Source: Aquimarina atlantica (GTDB lineage Bacteria > Bacteroidota > Bacteroidia > Flavobacteriales > Flavobacteriaceae). Taken from it: DNA of 64,000 nucleotides. A program made the position numbers and the translations under genes. A model generated the notes under the pieces. It was given only the letters and a program-made list of their open reading frames with translations. It ran no database searches and was not told the origin of the DNA. Positions 1-8,121 of the stretch are shown here, one piece after another. The stretch is taken from contig NZ_AQRA01000005.1 of the NCBI RefSeq assembly GCF_000626715.1, positions 452,441 through 516,440 on the forward strand. The letters run 5' to 3'. Numbering within the stretch: position 1 is the stretch's first letter; every line of letters starts with the position of its first letter.

Positions 1-408
1 GTGTTTTACATTATGATACCGTAAAGAAGCTTTTATACACTTCTTCAATTCTAAAATAGGGATTTTTTCATGTAACTGAAAAACAATTGCCCTTTTACCT
101 TCGTACCGAAATTTGTGATCAAAAATCAACCTGAATGTATCTACTAATCTACTTGTGCATTGAAAATACATGGCATACTGGTTAGGTGTTTTTTCTTTCC
201 AATCTATTCGTAACGTACTTCCATTTTTGGTTACAAAACTGGGTTCGCCCCATTTTAGTGTTATTTCCATTTCGTCTATACCTTCTGTTTCTTCTGCTGT
301 TTCTATTACCAATTTTTTTAAGAACTGCATCTTGGGCCTAATTGTATTAGGGTAGTTTTCAAAAACTTCTTTGACTTTTGGGTTTATTTTTAGTGCCAAT
401 CTCCTCAT
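1..408 (-). CDS. DUF1801 (YdhG-like) domain protein, 3' end beyond window
   Basis: The minus strand is open for 136 codons from an ATG at 408 to the left edge with no stop, so the C-terminus is missing. The product begins MRRLALKINPKVKEVFENYP and contains the segment LKWGEPSFVTKNGSTLRIDW, which has the layout of DUF1801 proteins (small soluble alpha/beta proteins of unknown biochemical role). The start codon lies 3 bases after the stop of the upstream GyrI-like gene, so the two are almost certainly co-transcribed. DUF1801 and GyrI-like proteins often lie beside WYL regulators, as here. Family assignment is from recognition of the pattern; no function is known. Confidence 0.75.
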   Translation of the reverse strand, partial: MRRLALKINPKVKEVFENYPNTIRPKMQFLKKLVIETAEETEGIDEMEITLKWGEPSFVTKNGSTLRIDWKEKTPNQYAMYFQCTSRLVDTFRLIFDHKFRYEGKRAIVFQLHEKIPILELKKCIKASLRYHNVKH

Positions 409-411
409 GAT

Positions 412-873
412 CTATTCTTTTATTGCAACATAAAAGTCTATTTCTGCATCAGAAGAGTTTTGAGCTTTTTCTCCAAAAACCTCAAAATCGGCTGTATAGA
501 CTCTGTCTAAATCCATTTCCCAAATTTTACTCCAATGATTAACAATCAGTCCTTTCATCAAATCACCTTTAGCAGAAGATTTTATGTATGTTCCGCCATC
601 AAATGATTTTCCGACCATACCTTCAGGAATTTTTTCAAGACTTGTCACTTTACAACCAAGAATGGTGGTATAAGGTTTTGTGTGGTCGCTTTCATACTCG
701 GTATAGAGTGAATAGATGGTGTTATCTTCTTTGTTTGGAATTTTCTCTAAAATATGATCTCCCAAAAAATGTTGCCACAAGTCAGCAATGTCTTTAGAAG
801 CTTGCTGGTTTTCATTTGTGGTTCTAATTTCAATTCCAATGAGTTTAAACGGTTCAATTTTTATGGTTTGCAT
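412..873 (-). CDS. GyrI-like / AraC effector-binding domain protein
   Basis: This 153-residue stand-alone effector-binding domain starts MQTIKIEPFKLIGIEIRTTNE and contains the family's usual LYTEYESD and GGTYIKSSAKG segments and a C-terminal VYTADFEVFGEKA strand. Such proteins (SOUL/GyrI superfamily) bind small hydrophobic ligands without a DNA-binding domain. A longer reading frame could begin at a TTG at 897, but that start overlaps the TAAATTTG promoter element at 895-902. The ATG at 873 is therefore chosen. It sits 63 bases downstream of the WYL regulator and 3 bases before the DUF1801 gene, which suggests that the regulator may control this pair. Confidence 0.8.
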   Translation of the reverse strand: MQTIKIEPFKLIGIEIRTTNENQQASKDIADLWQHFLGDHILEKIPNKEDNTIYSLYTEYESDHTKPYTTILGCKVTSLEKIPEGMVGKSFDGGTYIKSSAKGDLMKGLIVNHWSKIWEMDLDRVYTADFEVFGEKAQNSSDAEIDFYVAIKE

Positions 874-894
874 CTTTTTATTTTTTATATGATA

Positions 895-920
895 CAAATT
901 TAGATTAGCCGTATGTCAAA
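895..920 (-). promoter_or_regulatory. Candidate Bacteroidota promoter for the GyrI-like/DUF1801 pair
   Basis: On the minus strand TAAATTTG (895-902) is an exact match to the TAnnTTTG -7 element. TTTG at 917-920 could serve as the -33 element, but the 14-base spacer is shorter than the usual ~19. The predicted transcript would start about 15 bases before the ATG at 873. Confidence 0.4.
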
Positions 921-936
921 GGTATGTCAGGGGTGT

Positions 937-1635
937 CTACCATTTTTTTCGACATTCTTCAAAATATTGTTCCAACGTTATTTTGTGTGGCTCAAACCTT
1001 TCTTGTGTGCTGCACAAGTTTTGAATTCTATCAAGACGAAAAGCCCTAAAATCATTTCGTTTTTTACAAAAAGCTATTAAAATCCAATTGTCGTTAGTCG
1101 TATACAATGCAAAGGGTTCTATTAGTCTCCGTGTTTTTTTGTGGTCTAATGAAAAATAATCGATTTGCACGATTTGGAAGTTGGCAATATGAGATTGTAA
1201 TTGAATTAAATAACTACTCGTTGTTTGGTTATTTTTGTTATTTCTAACTTGTATTCGCTGGGCAAGAAGTTCTGATTTGTCTTTTTGATTAAATCGAAGA
1301 ATAGACCTGATTTTGGTAATTGCACTCTGGTATTGTTCTGCCAATGAATGGTCTTTGTTTTTCAAAATTAATTGTTCTGCTGTAACTAAAGCATTAGATT
1401 CTTCTTCGGTAAACATCACGGGGGGAAGCTTATAACCTTCCATTATCGAATAACCTTTTCCTTCTTCTGTCACGATGGGGATTCCTGATTGTACCAGAGT
1501 TCGAATATCCCGATAAACCGTTCGGATACTTACATGGTGTCTGTTAGCGATATCTTTTGCAGTTACGATCCGTTTTGATTGTAATTGGGTTATGATTGCT
1601 GTTAATCTTGCAAGTCTCGGTTTTTCTTCTGCCAT
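937..1635 (-). CDS. WYL-domain transcriptional regulator (YafY type)
   Basis: The 232-residue protein has an N-terminal winged helix-turn-helix (about residues 7-60, with ANRHHVSIRTVYRDIRTLVQ) and a C-terminal WYL sensor domain (about 140-215). The eponymous motif reads W-I-L in NDNWILIAFCKKR, followed by the conserved FRAFRLDRI segment. WYL regulators bind nucleotides or oligonucleotides and repress or activate neighbouring genes. Here the neighbours downstream are GyrI-like and DUF1801 genes. The start ATG at 1635 gives a full-length HTH. No partner defence gene is adjacent. Confidence 0.88.
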   Translation of the reverse strand: MAEEKPRLARLTAIITQLQSKRIVTAKDIANRHHVSIRTVYRDIRTLVQSGIPIVTEEGKGYSIMEGYKLPPVMFTEEESNALVTAEQLILKNKDHSLAEQYQSAITKIRSILRFNQKDKSELLAQRIQVRNNKNNQTTSSYLIQLQSHIANFQIVQIDYFSLDHKKTRRLIEPFALYTTNDNWILIAFCKKRNDFRAFRLDRIQNLCSTQERFEPHKITLEQYFEECRKKW

Positions 1636-2134
1636 TATTGTTGCTTCTGTTTGTGGTTAACATCCAGGTTATGATTTTGTTGTAGTACCATTCATAAGGA
1701 TATACGTTGAGTTATCGGCCATTGATTAGTACTTTTATTTTTGATGAGTTCTTTGTTTTGCTACCGGTCATTTTATGTTGACTACGACATTAAGTATAAA
1801 ATACGTTTTACTTCACTTTTTTACTCCACTCACGTTGTTTTATTTCAATTAGAGCATCAATTTCCTTTTTATATTTTAATTCCCAGTAATAGTATTACAA
1901 TAGTTATTATTCTTTTTCGATTCATTTATTTCATAATGTACAACAATTAGTATAGTGCTAGAGTAACTATATTTCTTGTATCGGTAAGTAACTAAAATAG
2001 TAAATATTTTATGCTTTTATCTTTTTAGTACGAAATCATATTACTACCCATTTTTGAAGTATATGATTATGGGACGTATCGTTGACGAATAAGTGAAGTT
2101 TTGATGTTTTTTCTAGATATTGTAAAGCACTGTT
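1636..2134. other. Gene-free stretch with one orphan promoter-like motif
   Basis: About 500 bases of AT-rich sequence separate the WYL regulator from the metallopeptidase gene. A 69-codon open frame on the plus strand (1741-1950) has no ribosome-binding or compositional support. The only recognisable element is a copy of the 25-base motif described at 1988-2013, which points leftwards on the minus strand but has no substantial reading frame after it. Confidence 0.6.
1988..2013 (-). promoter_or_regulatory. Orphan copy of the TATTTACTATTTTAG motif
   Basis: The bases 1989-2013 are identical over 25 positions to the motifs directly upstream of the genes starting at 3106 and 3709. Read on the minus strand its core is TATTTACTATTTTAG. 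No gene begins within 300 bases downstream on that strand, so this copy may be a remnant of a lost gene or may drive a non-coding transcript. Confidence 0.5.
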
Positions 2135-3106
2135 TTATTCGAATTTTTTAGAATATTCTGATTGTTCAAGGAATTGATCATAATTATCAATATTCAATAT
2201 ATCTAGCAAGGCTTTCTTTTTATCATTTGACTTTTGATAATATGCCTCTACTATTTTATAGCCCATCCAATATCCCAAATTCTGAGGTCGCCCATCGGGT
2301 GTTTGGCTATATAACCAAGGAGATAACTCTTTGGAGTTACGAGAATTATTGAATTCAATCCATAATTCCTGCTCATTTTTTTCTCCGTATGGATATACAT
2401 CGGGACCATTTGCTAACCTCGTTTTTTCTCCAGAAACAAGTTCTGCAATAAAATCTGCCGTTCCTTCCCTGATACAATGTTTTAATAGTGTTTCATCTTT
2501 GGGATTATCTTTTTGAAGAAAATGAATGAGTTCGTGAATAACAATATTTGGCATTATTTCAATATCTAATGATGGTCTTCCGTAATCTGTTGTGAAATTA
2601 CCATCAGAATAGACTTCTAAGGCGATCATAAGACCATTTTTGCTAGCAGTACCGCCAGATGTTGTTCTTCCTATTAAAAAGTATACAGGAGGAAACACGG
2701 CCTCGGGATATACATATTCTAAAGCATAGCATGAAGCGATAATTTGTTTTTTGAAGTTAAGAATTTTGTATGATGATGATCTGATATTGCTGTAATATTG
2801 TTTTTCTGATAAAACCAGTTCCTTTAATTTTTCGGCACTCTCTATTCTATCGGGAACAAAATCTTTAAGTCCAATACTTCCATTTCTTAGATATGCCTCG
2901 AAACTATTATTTATGGTGTCTTTAAGTAGTTTATCGTAAGATTCCCAAAAAAGATCAATATCGCTTGTAATTAATTTTATATCATCAGGATTCTCGGCAA
3001 ATTTTGAGGATTTAGATTGCTTTTCGAATGATTTTTCTTTTGTTTGTTTACAGGAAACTATCAAAAAAAGAATACCTAATATTAAAATATGTTTAGCCAT
3101 AGACAT
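2135..3106 (-). CDS. Lipoprotein zinc-metallopeptidase (GldB/DUF2268-like)
   Basis: The 323-residue precursor has a lipoprotein signal ending LIVSC (Cys19). A gluzincin-type site HELIH lies at residues 191-195, with a downstream glutamate in EGTADF (214-219) as the likely third zinc ligand. The layout fits predicted zinc proteases of the DUF2268/GldB-like kind; the gliding protein GldB itself is only one member, so that name is not given. It should sit in the periplasm attached to a membrane. The start could be Met1 or Met3. A 25-base motif shared with neighbouring genes ends 8 bases upstream. Confidence 0.7.
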   Translation of the reverse strand: MSMAKHILILGILFLIVSCKQTKEKSFEKQSKSSKFAENPDDIKLITSDIDLFWESYDKLLKDTINNSFEAYLRNGSIGLKDFVPDRIESAEKLKELVLSEKQYYSNIRSSSYKILNFKKQIIASCYALEYVYPEAVFPPVYFLIGRTTSGGTASKNGLMIALEVYSDGNFTTDYGRPSLDIEIMPNIVIHELIHFLQKDNPKDETLLKHCIREGTADFIAELVSGEKTRLANGPDVYPYGEKNEQELWIEFNNSRNSKELSPWLYSQTPDGRPQNLGYWMGYKIVEAYYQKSNDKKKALLDILNIDNYDQFLEQSEYSKKFE

Positions 3107-3113
3107 TTTGTGT

Positions 3114-3139
3114 GTAACTAAAATAGTAAATATTTTATG
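3114..3139 (-). promoter_or_regulatory. Shared promoter-like motif before the metallopeptidase gene
   Basis: The motif at 3115-3139 has the core TATTTACTATTTTAG on the minus strand. It ends 8 bases before the ATG at 3106 and is identical to copies at 1989-2013 and 3733-3757. TATTTTAG within it matches the -7 consensus TAnnTTTG at all but one position, so it probably includes a promoter. Confidence 0.55.
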
Positions 3140-3190
3140 TCAGTGATGTTTTTATCTTTTTATTGATATGCAGGAATATTGACAGTTAGC

Positions 3191-3709
3191 TTACTCATGA
3201 GTTGTAGGCGTCAATGCAGCAGTGACTTCGGCACAGTTCAACCAGGATTCATGGCTTTGTACTATCATCCATTTGTCGTTTTGTTTTTGTACCGTTGCCG
3301 TCCAAATAAGTTTTCCTGTGTATTCTGGTATTCCTTTAAGTTTTAATGTTAAACGTACCGGAAGTGTAAATGTTACTACATCTTTTGATAAAACCTTGGT
3401 ATTCCAACTTTCAATGGTATTATGTAGAACTTCAACCTGAGGACCAATTGCTCGATATGATTTTCTAAGATCATTTAAAGAATGGATTATTCCATCGGTT
3501 ATAAAATACGAATTATCGGCTTCAGAATAATGAATTAGACCTGCCTCAAAATCCATATTGTTCGAATATTCGAATACCTCTTTAACTACATCGGTAGCCG
3601 ATTTTGTAATTTCTTGTATTTGAGCTTCTGTTAATTTATTTTCTGTTATTTGACAGGATTGATTCAAAAAACAAAAAACGCTAAGTAGTAGCGGTATATA
3701 TCTTTTCAT
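3191..3709 (-). CDS. SnoaL/NTF2-like lipoprotein
   Basis: This 172-residue protein starts with a lipoprotein signal ending FLNQSC (Cys19). The rest has the cone-shaped NTF2/SnoaL pattern: an N-terminal helix (residues 27-50), a middle segment DGIIHSLNDLRKSYRAI and a C-terminal strand pair ending WMIVQSHESWLNC. Such domains bind or transform small molecules, but no catalytic residues can be named here. It shares an upstream motif with the metallopeptidase and SDR genes on either side, which suggests joint regulation. Confidence 0.65.
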   Translation of the reverse strand: MKRYIPLLLSVFCFLNQSCQITENKLTEAQIQEITKSATDVVKEVFEYSNNMDFEAGLIHYSEADNSYFITDGIIHSLNDLRKSYRAIGPQVEVLHNTIESWNTKVLSKDVVTFTLPVRLTLKLKGIPEYTGKLIWTATVQKQNDKWMIVQSHESWLNCAEVTAALTPTTHE

Positions 3710-3732
3710 CTATTGTAATTTTTAATGGCTAA

Positions 3733-3757
3733 TAACTAAAATAGTAAATATTTTATG
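3733..3757 (-). promoter_or_regulatory. Shared promoter-like motif before the SnoaL-like lipoprotein gene
   Basis: This is the third identical copy of the 25-base motif. It ends 23 bases upstream of the ATG at 3709 on the minus strand. The conserved part is confined to the motif and a short pyrimidine-rich stretch beyond it, so it behaves like a regulatory site and not like a gene duplication. Confidence 0.55.
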
Positions 3758-3874
3758 CTTTTCATCCTTTTGTTCTGATTACGCTATTAGGAAGAGACAT
3801 GAATATGATCACTAGCGAGTAAGGCACATAATAGGAGGAGAAAGTTTTTTGTATATAGAGAGGTGTTGGGTTCG

Positions 3875-5302
3875 TTAGGTTTTGTTATAGCTACTTATTT
3901 TGTTAATCAACCCTGTGAAAATAAACCCATGAAACGGGTATACCGCATACCAGTATAGTCTGCCAGCCAAACCTAAAGGTCTAAATGTAGCCGTTTGTAT
4001 CACATCGTTACCAACTATTTTAAATTCGAGCCACGCTTCTCCTGGGAGTTTCATTTCTGCAAAAAGTAATAATCTCCCTTCTTGTTTATTTGCATAAAGC
4101 ACCCGCCAGAAATCTAATGAGTCGCCAACAGATATAGTAGATGGATTAGTGCGACCTCTTCTCAATCCGACTCCTCCAAATAATTTGTCTAAAAAACCAC
4201 GGATTCTCCAAAGCCAGTTGCCATAATACCATCCATTTTCACCCCCGATACTCCAGATTTTCTCTAGTGATGATTCGTAGTTTTCAGTTTGTCGAATACG
4301 CTTATCTTTAAAACATCCATATTCTGGAACCGCAATAAATTCTGATATGTTACTGGTTATCTCGCTACTAGAATACGAATCTTTCCAGCTAGAAATGATC
4401 TCTTTATTTTTAATCTTATCAAATGCTCTTAATAGCGCTTCCTCATAAGATATGGGATGTATGTTTAGTAGAGTATTGATTTCGTGATCTCTACATACAA
4501 CTTCAACTTTCATACTATCGACCAGGGACCTGGCCAGTTTGTAAGAAGTAGAGGTTACAAAATATAACCAATAAGAAGATAGTCTCGGGGTCATTACAGG
4601 GATTGTCCAGATTCTTCTTTTTAAATTTCGAACTTTTGCAAAGCCAAGTAGCATTTCTTTATACGATAGAATATCATCGCAACCAATATCAAAATTCCTG
4701 TTATACGTTTCTTCTTTAAGGATACATTCGATTAAAAAACGTTGTACATCTGCTATGCCTATAGGTTGGCATTTGGTAAGGAGCCATTTGGGCGTAATCA
4801 TTATAGGAAGCTTTTCTACCAGATCACGCATGATCTCGAAAGATGCACTGCCAGATCCAACAATGATTCCAGCCCTAAAACACGTTAGGTTATAATTCCC
4901 TTTTCCTAATTCTTCCTCAACAGTTTTTCTTGATAACAGATGTTTAGATAGGTTAGACTCATTAACGATACCGCTTAAGTATATTACTTGTTTGACTGTT
5001 GTATTGGATAGCGCATTTCTAAAATTGACAGCGGATTTCTGTTCTAATGACTTGTAATTGTCTGATGTCGACATCGAGTGTACCAGGTAATAAGCTACAT
5101 CAATATCAACAGGAATTTTTGAAAGCGAGGGAGCATCTAACAAGTCAATTTCTAGTACAGAAATACTCGAGTTCAGTGATTGGGGAGGATGAAATCTAGA
5201 GGTGTCTCTTACGCAACATACCACATGATATCCTTTATTTACTAATAAAGGAAGCATTCGTTTACCGATGTAGCCTGTAGCACCTGTTAGGAGTATTTTC
5301 AT
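3875..5302 (-). CDS. SDR family NAD(P)-binding protein with C-terminal DUF2867
   Basis: The 475-residue protein has an N-terminal Rossmann fold beginning MKILLTGATGYIGKRMLPLL (glycine motif at 7-13) and a DUF2867 domain in roughly the last 150 residues (from YESSLEKIWSIGGENGWYYG on). This two-domain architecture is well known in bacteria and often lies beside photolyase and carotenoid genes, but no such gene is in this window. It is probably a cytosolic oxidoreductase of unknown substrate. A diverged form of the motif shared by the two upstream lipoprotein genes lies 17 bases before its start. Confidence 0.82.
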   Translation of the reverse strand: MKILLTGATGYIGKRMLPLLVNKGYHVVCCVRDTSRFHPPQSLNSSISVLEIDLLDAPSLSKIPVDIDVAYYLVHSMSTSDNYKSLEQKSAVNFRNALSNTTVKQVIYLSGIVNESNLSKHLLSRKTVEEELGKGNYNLTCFRAGIIVGSGSASFEIMRDLVEKLPIMITPKWLLTKCQPIGIADVQRFLIECILKEETYNRNFDIGCDDILSYKEMLLGFAKVRNLKRRIWTIPVMTPRLSSYWLYFVTSTSYKLARSLVDSMKVEVVCRDHEINTLLNIHPISYEEALLRAFDKIKNKEIISSWKDSYSSSEITSNISEFIAVPEYGCFKDKRIRQTENYESSLEKIWSIGGENGWYYGNWLWRIRGFLDKLFGGVGLRRGRTNPSTISVGDSLDFWRVLYANKQEGRLLLFAEMKLPGEAWLEFKIVGNDVIQTATFRPLGLAGRLYWYAVYPFHGFIFTGLINKISSYNKT

Positions 5303-5319
5303 GTATTTAATAGAACTTG

Positions 5320-5336
5320 TATATAGTAAATATACC
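5320..5336 (-). promoter_or_regulatory. Diverged copy of the shared motif before the SDR gene
   Basis: On the minus strand the sequence GGTATATTTACTATATA shares TATTTACTAT with the three identical upstream motifs. It lies 17 bases upstream of the ATG at 5302, a position comparable to the others. Confidence 0.4.
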
Positions 5337-5411
5337 TTTTATACTTGTTTGTATTACGTACTTATAGCTATAATCCAACACTTTTTTCTCGTACTATCCA
5401 GAGTGTGGTAT

Positions 5412-5864
5412 TTACAATACAGTGATATAGGTGATGTAGGTTAGAAAAAGCAGTTGAATAATATTAATAAGTAATGCCATTTTAACGACTTGATGTTTTC
5501 GTTTTAAACCTTTTTCCAAATCATTGATTTGACTTTTGATATCTTGTGTTGTCTCCTCTTTTTTATGGCTATTTGGGATGTTGTTAAAAAACAAAAAAGA
5601 TTTTTTAGAAGAATTTAAATATGGAGTTATGGTATACACCGTAATGAGTATCGAAAAAATCGAAAAAAGAAGTATTAAACTAGTGACTACTTTAAGCGGA
5701 GAAAGATGTAATGGAGAAACTAGTGTTGCTAATTCGCCTATAAGGGTTATGATGCTAACAATAATGAATATGTTAAGAACTAAAATAAGTATTCCTTTGA
5801 TGTTAATTTCGTTATCATGCCCTTCAAAGTGTTCTATTGTTTTTATTTTTTTTTCGTAGCCCAT
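5412..5864 (-). CDS. Small membrane protein resembling Pycsar effectors (DUF5706-like)
   Basis: The 150-residue protein has three predicted membrane helices (about 23-43, 58-78 and 128-148). The segment at 17-35 (INIKGILILVLNIFII) resembles the D/E-x-KA-x-L-L-x-x-N pattern that opens PycTM/DUF5706 proteins. The stretch QINDLEKGLKRKHQVVKMA at 112-130 resembles their conserved cytosolic helix leading into the last membrane segment. In Pycsar, such proteins are membrane-damaging effectors triggered by cCMP or cUMP. No nucleotidyl cyclase gene lies nearby, so this is an orphan and the assignment rests on pattern only. Confidence 0.5.
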   Translation of the reverse strand: MGYEKKIKTIEHFEGHDNEINIKGILILVLNIFIIVSIITLIGELATLVSPLHLSPLKVVTSLILLFSIFSILITVYTITPYLNSSKKSFLFFNNIPNSHKKEETTQDIKSQINDLEKGLKRKHQVVKMALLINIIQLLFLTYITYITVL

Positions 5865-6320
5865 TTTACAAGTTATTAGTTGTGATTAGCTAAATAGGAT
5901 GTTTTACATGTGATTGGATAAAGCTATTAGTGTAACAGTATCTCAGTATTTCTTTTATAAAAGTACAACTACCATTTGTAAAAAACTTACGGGAAACCTC
6001 ATGGTATCAGAAAGATAGCTTCTCGATGGCTCTGTTGAACCCTTCGGTTTATCCATACCGTAGCCTGAGGTTATCGAAGGGTACGGCACAACTTGTCACC
6101 CCAGACTTGATCTGGGATCCACTTTTTGAAATGCGCGATTCTGAATTCTGGATCAAATCCGGAATGACAGGATAAGTTATAGCACATTACATCATCTAAA
6201 CTAACGAGTATGTACCGTGAGCCCTTCGATAAACCTGTCCTGAGTTTATCGAAGGGCTCTGGACAGGCGAAGGGTACGTGAAAGATATTCCTTTGGGATT
6301 GAGCCACACCTATCATAATA
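5865..6320. repeat. Gene-free stretch filled with dispersed TCGAAGGG hairpin repeats
   Basis: The segment 5987-6015 resembles 16995-17030 (shared TTACGGGAAACC and CATGGT). Bases 6040-6081 form a hairpin with CCCTTCG and CGAAGGG arms. Bases 6220-6262 form a second hairpin of the same family, and 6100-6170 carries the TGATCTGGGATCCA type of repeat. An 86-codon frame on the minus strand (6071-6331) is made of these repeats and is not a gene. Confidence 0.75.
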
Positions 6321-6350
6321 AACCCTTGCACGAATCATCATGCAAGGGTT
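6321..6350 (-). terminator. Hairpin downstream of the aquaporin gene
   Basis: AACCCTTGCA at 6321-6330 pairs perfectly with TGCAAGGGTT at 6341-6350 around a 10-base loop. It lies 27 bases after the aquaporin stop codon. The following tract on the minus strand is only moderately T-rich, so termination strength is uncertain. Confidence 0.55.
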
Positions 6351-6376
6351 GTATTATAGGTTTATGGTGTTTTTTA

Positions 6377-7063
6377 TTATGCTTCTTCGGGAGAAATAAA
6401 CTTGTATACCAATCCGGCAAAAATAGCTCCTATGATAGGGGCTACCCAAAATAACCATAGTTGCTCTATTGCCCAACCTCCTGCAAATAATGCCTGGCTT
6501 GTACTTCTGGCAGGATTTACCGAAGTGTTGGTTACCGGTATACTTATAAGGTGAATAAGGGTTAGCCCTAATCCTATGGCAAGGCCAGCAAAACCTTTAG
6601 GAGCTTTAGAATGTGTAGCGCCCAAAATAATAATCAAGAACATAAATGTCATTACGATTTCGGTTACTAATGCTGCAAGCATAGAATAGCCACCGGGAGA
6701 ATGGTCCTCATATCCATTGGCAGCAAATCCACCGATTTCGAATCCTGATTTTCCTGTAGCAATAAGGTATAAAATCCCTGCACCAGCAATACCACCCAAT
6801 ACCTGGGCAACGATATAAGGAAGCAGTTCTTTTTTATCAAAACGACCGCCTACCCATAACCCAATAGATACTGCAGGATTAAGATGGCAACCCGAAATAT
6901 GCCCTATGGCATAAGCCATGGTTACAACGGTTAAACCAAATGCAAGAGCAACTCCTGCAAATCCTATCCCTAACTCTGGGTATGCCGCTGCTAATACAGC
7001 ACTTCCACACCCACCTAATACTAACCATAAGGTTCCGATAAATTCTGAAATTAGTTTTTTCAT
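6377..7063 (-). CDS. aqpZ: Aquaporin Z-type water channel
   Basis: The 228-residue MIP-family protein starts [20 protein letters not shown] and has six membrane helices and two half-helix NPA motifs, HLNPAVS and SVNPARS. The selectivity filter looks like that of AqpZ: a His in [10 protein letters not shown] and the Arg directly after the second NPA. These point to a water channel and not a glycerol facilitator. A longer frame extends 25 codons upstream to 7138, but its residues are not a membrane-protein N-terminus. The ATG at 7063 matches the family start. It is transcribed alone, flanked on both sides by dispersed repeats. Confidence 0.93.
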   Translation of the reverse strand: MKKLISEFIGTLWLVLGGCGSAVLAAAYPELGIGFAGVALAFGLTVVTMAYAIGHISGCHLNPAVSIGLWVGGRFDKKELLPYIVAQVLGGIAGAGILYLIATGKSGFEIGGFAANGYEDHSPGGYSMLAALVTEIVMTFMFLIIILGATHSKAPKGFAGLAIGLGLTLIHLISIPVTNTSVNPARSTSQALFAGGWAIEQLWLFWVAPIIGAIFAGLVYKFISPEEA

Positions 7064-7510
7064 GTTGTTTATTCTAGTGTTGATGTTAATAATGAGGGTA
7101 TGAATTATTACTAAGGTACTTATCTTTCTTTTATGCATTCTATTCTGGTATGATCTTTTCTTTTAATTTCGGATGAAGTGCAGAATAACAGGATAAGGAT
7201 ACTGTAATGACTCGACTGATGTACTATACTGTACCCTTCGAGAGCACTTCGACAAGGCCTGTATGACACCTCAGGGTGCACTATAATTTGTCACACTGAG
7301 CTTGTCGAAGTGCTTTCAAATCTACTTTTTCGATTTTATTAGGATTGTGTCCGTGTTGTACCCTTCGATAAACTCAGGACAGGTTTATCGAAGGGCTCAG
7401 GGTACATAAAGATATTTTCTTAAGATTAAGTGGTATGCTTTTGAGTGTGTATACATCTTGACGTACAGAACGAGATGTATTACACTATTTGCAATGAATT
7501 ATGTAGGTTG
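7064..7510. repeat. Gene-free stretch with dispersed TCGAAG repeats
   Basis: Between the aquaporin and SRPBCC genes, bases about 7220-7405 hold several members of the dispersed repeat family. These include CACTTCGACAAGG, an ACTGAGCTTGTCGAAGTG half-hairpin and a CCCTTCGATAAACTCAGG hairpin closing with TTTATCGAAGGG. No reading frame or RNA gene is evident. Confidence 0.7.
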
Positions 7511-7954
7511 TTAACTACAGTTATCCTTTACCTTTTCTAGTGCTTTTGGAAATGTAGTTTTCATAAAATCCAGATGCTCATCAAGGACATCTATTTCAAC
7601 ATTAAGGGTAATACTGTCTGTTTCACCAGTAAGGGTATAAATTTCTGTAGCGCCCGACCATGCTTTTGTTTCATCATCAACGGGTTGTTCCTTTCCTTTT
7701 ACGACATTTCCGATATGCTTAAACCTCATGATTTTATTCGGAATATGTGTTTCGATGATGCTGTAGATACCACTTTGATCAGGAGAAAGGAATAATACTT
7801 TACTACCTTCTTTCCAATTATCAGTAATGGCATAAGAACCTTCAAAAAATACACTAGTCCAGTCACGATAGGAACTATCGTTCCATAGTGCTTCCCATAT
7901 CTTGGTTTTTTCTGCCTTAATATCTATTGAAAATTGTAATTTGTTTATCTTCAT
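7511..7954 (-). CDS. SRPBCC (AHSA1/START-like) domain protein
   Basis: The 147-residue soluble protein follows the START/SRPBCC pattern: an opening strand INKLQFSIDIKAEKTKIWEA, the short helix WEALWNDSSYRDWTSVF, central strands and a long C-terminal helix (about 124-146). These helix-grip folds bind lipids or other hydrophobic ligands, and many bacterial members are of unknown role. It is a single gene with dispersed repeats downstream. Nothing indicates a specific ligand. Confidence 0.8.
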   Translation of the reverse strand: MKINKLQFSIDIKAEKTKIWEALWNDSSYRDWTSVFFEGSYAITDNWKEGSKVLFLSPDQSGIYSIIETHIPNKIMRFKHIGNVVKGKEQPVDDETKAWSGATEIYTLTGETDSITLNVEIDVLDEHLDFMKTTFPKALEKVKDNCS

Positions 7955-8121
7955 AATTTAAGATTAAGTTTGAAAATTAACTATAGTGAAGCACAAATTG
8001 CAGCTAATGTCTAGTATATGGGGTGTTACAAAATTTTCTGTAGGAAACGCTTTGATAAGTCACTAAGATAACAAAATTATAACGAATTCTTTTAGAGTAA
8101 TTTAGTAGCAATTGCAAATAG

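Noticed and set aside
1741..1950. 69-codon open frame on the plus strand
   Set aside because: No ribosome-binding or family evidence; aromatic-rich, AT-driven composition typical of chance frames.
6071..6331. 86-codon frame on the minus strand
   Set aside because: Entirely made of dispersed repeats (PFDKLRTGLSKG-type translation).
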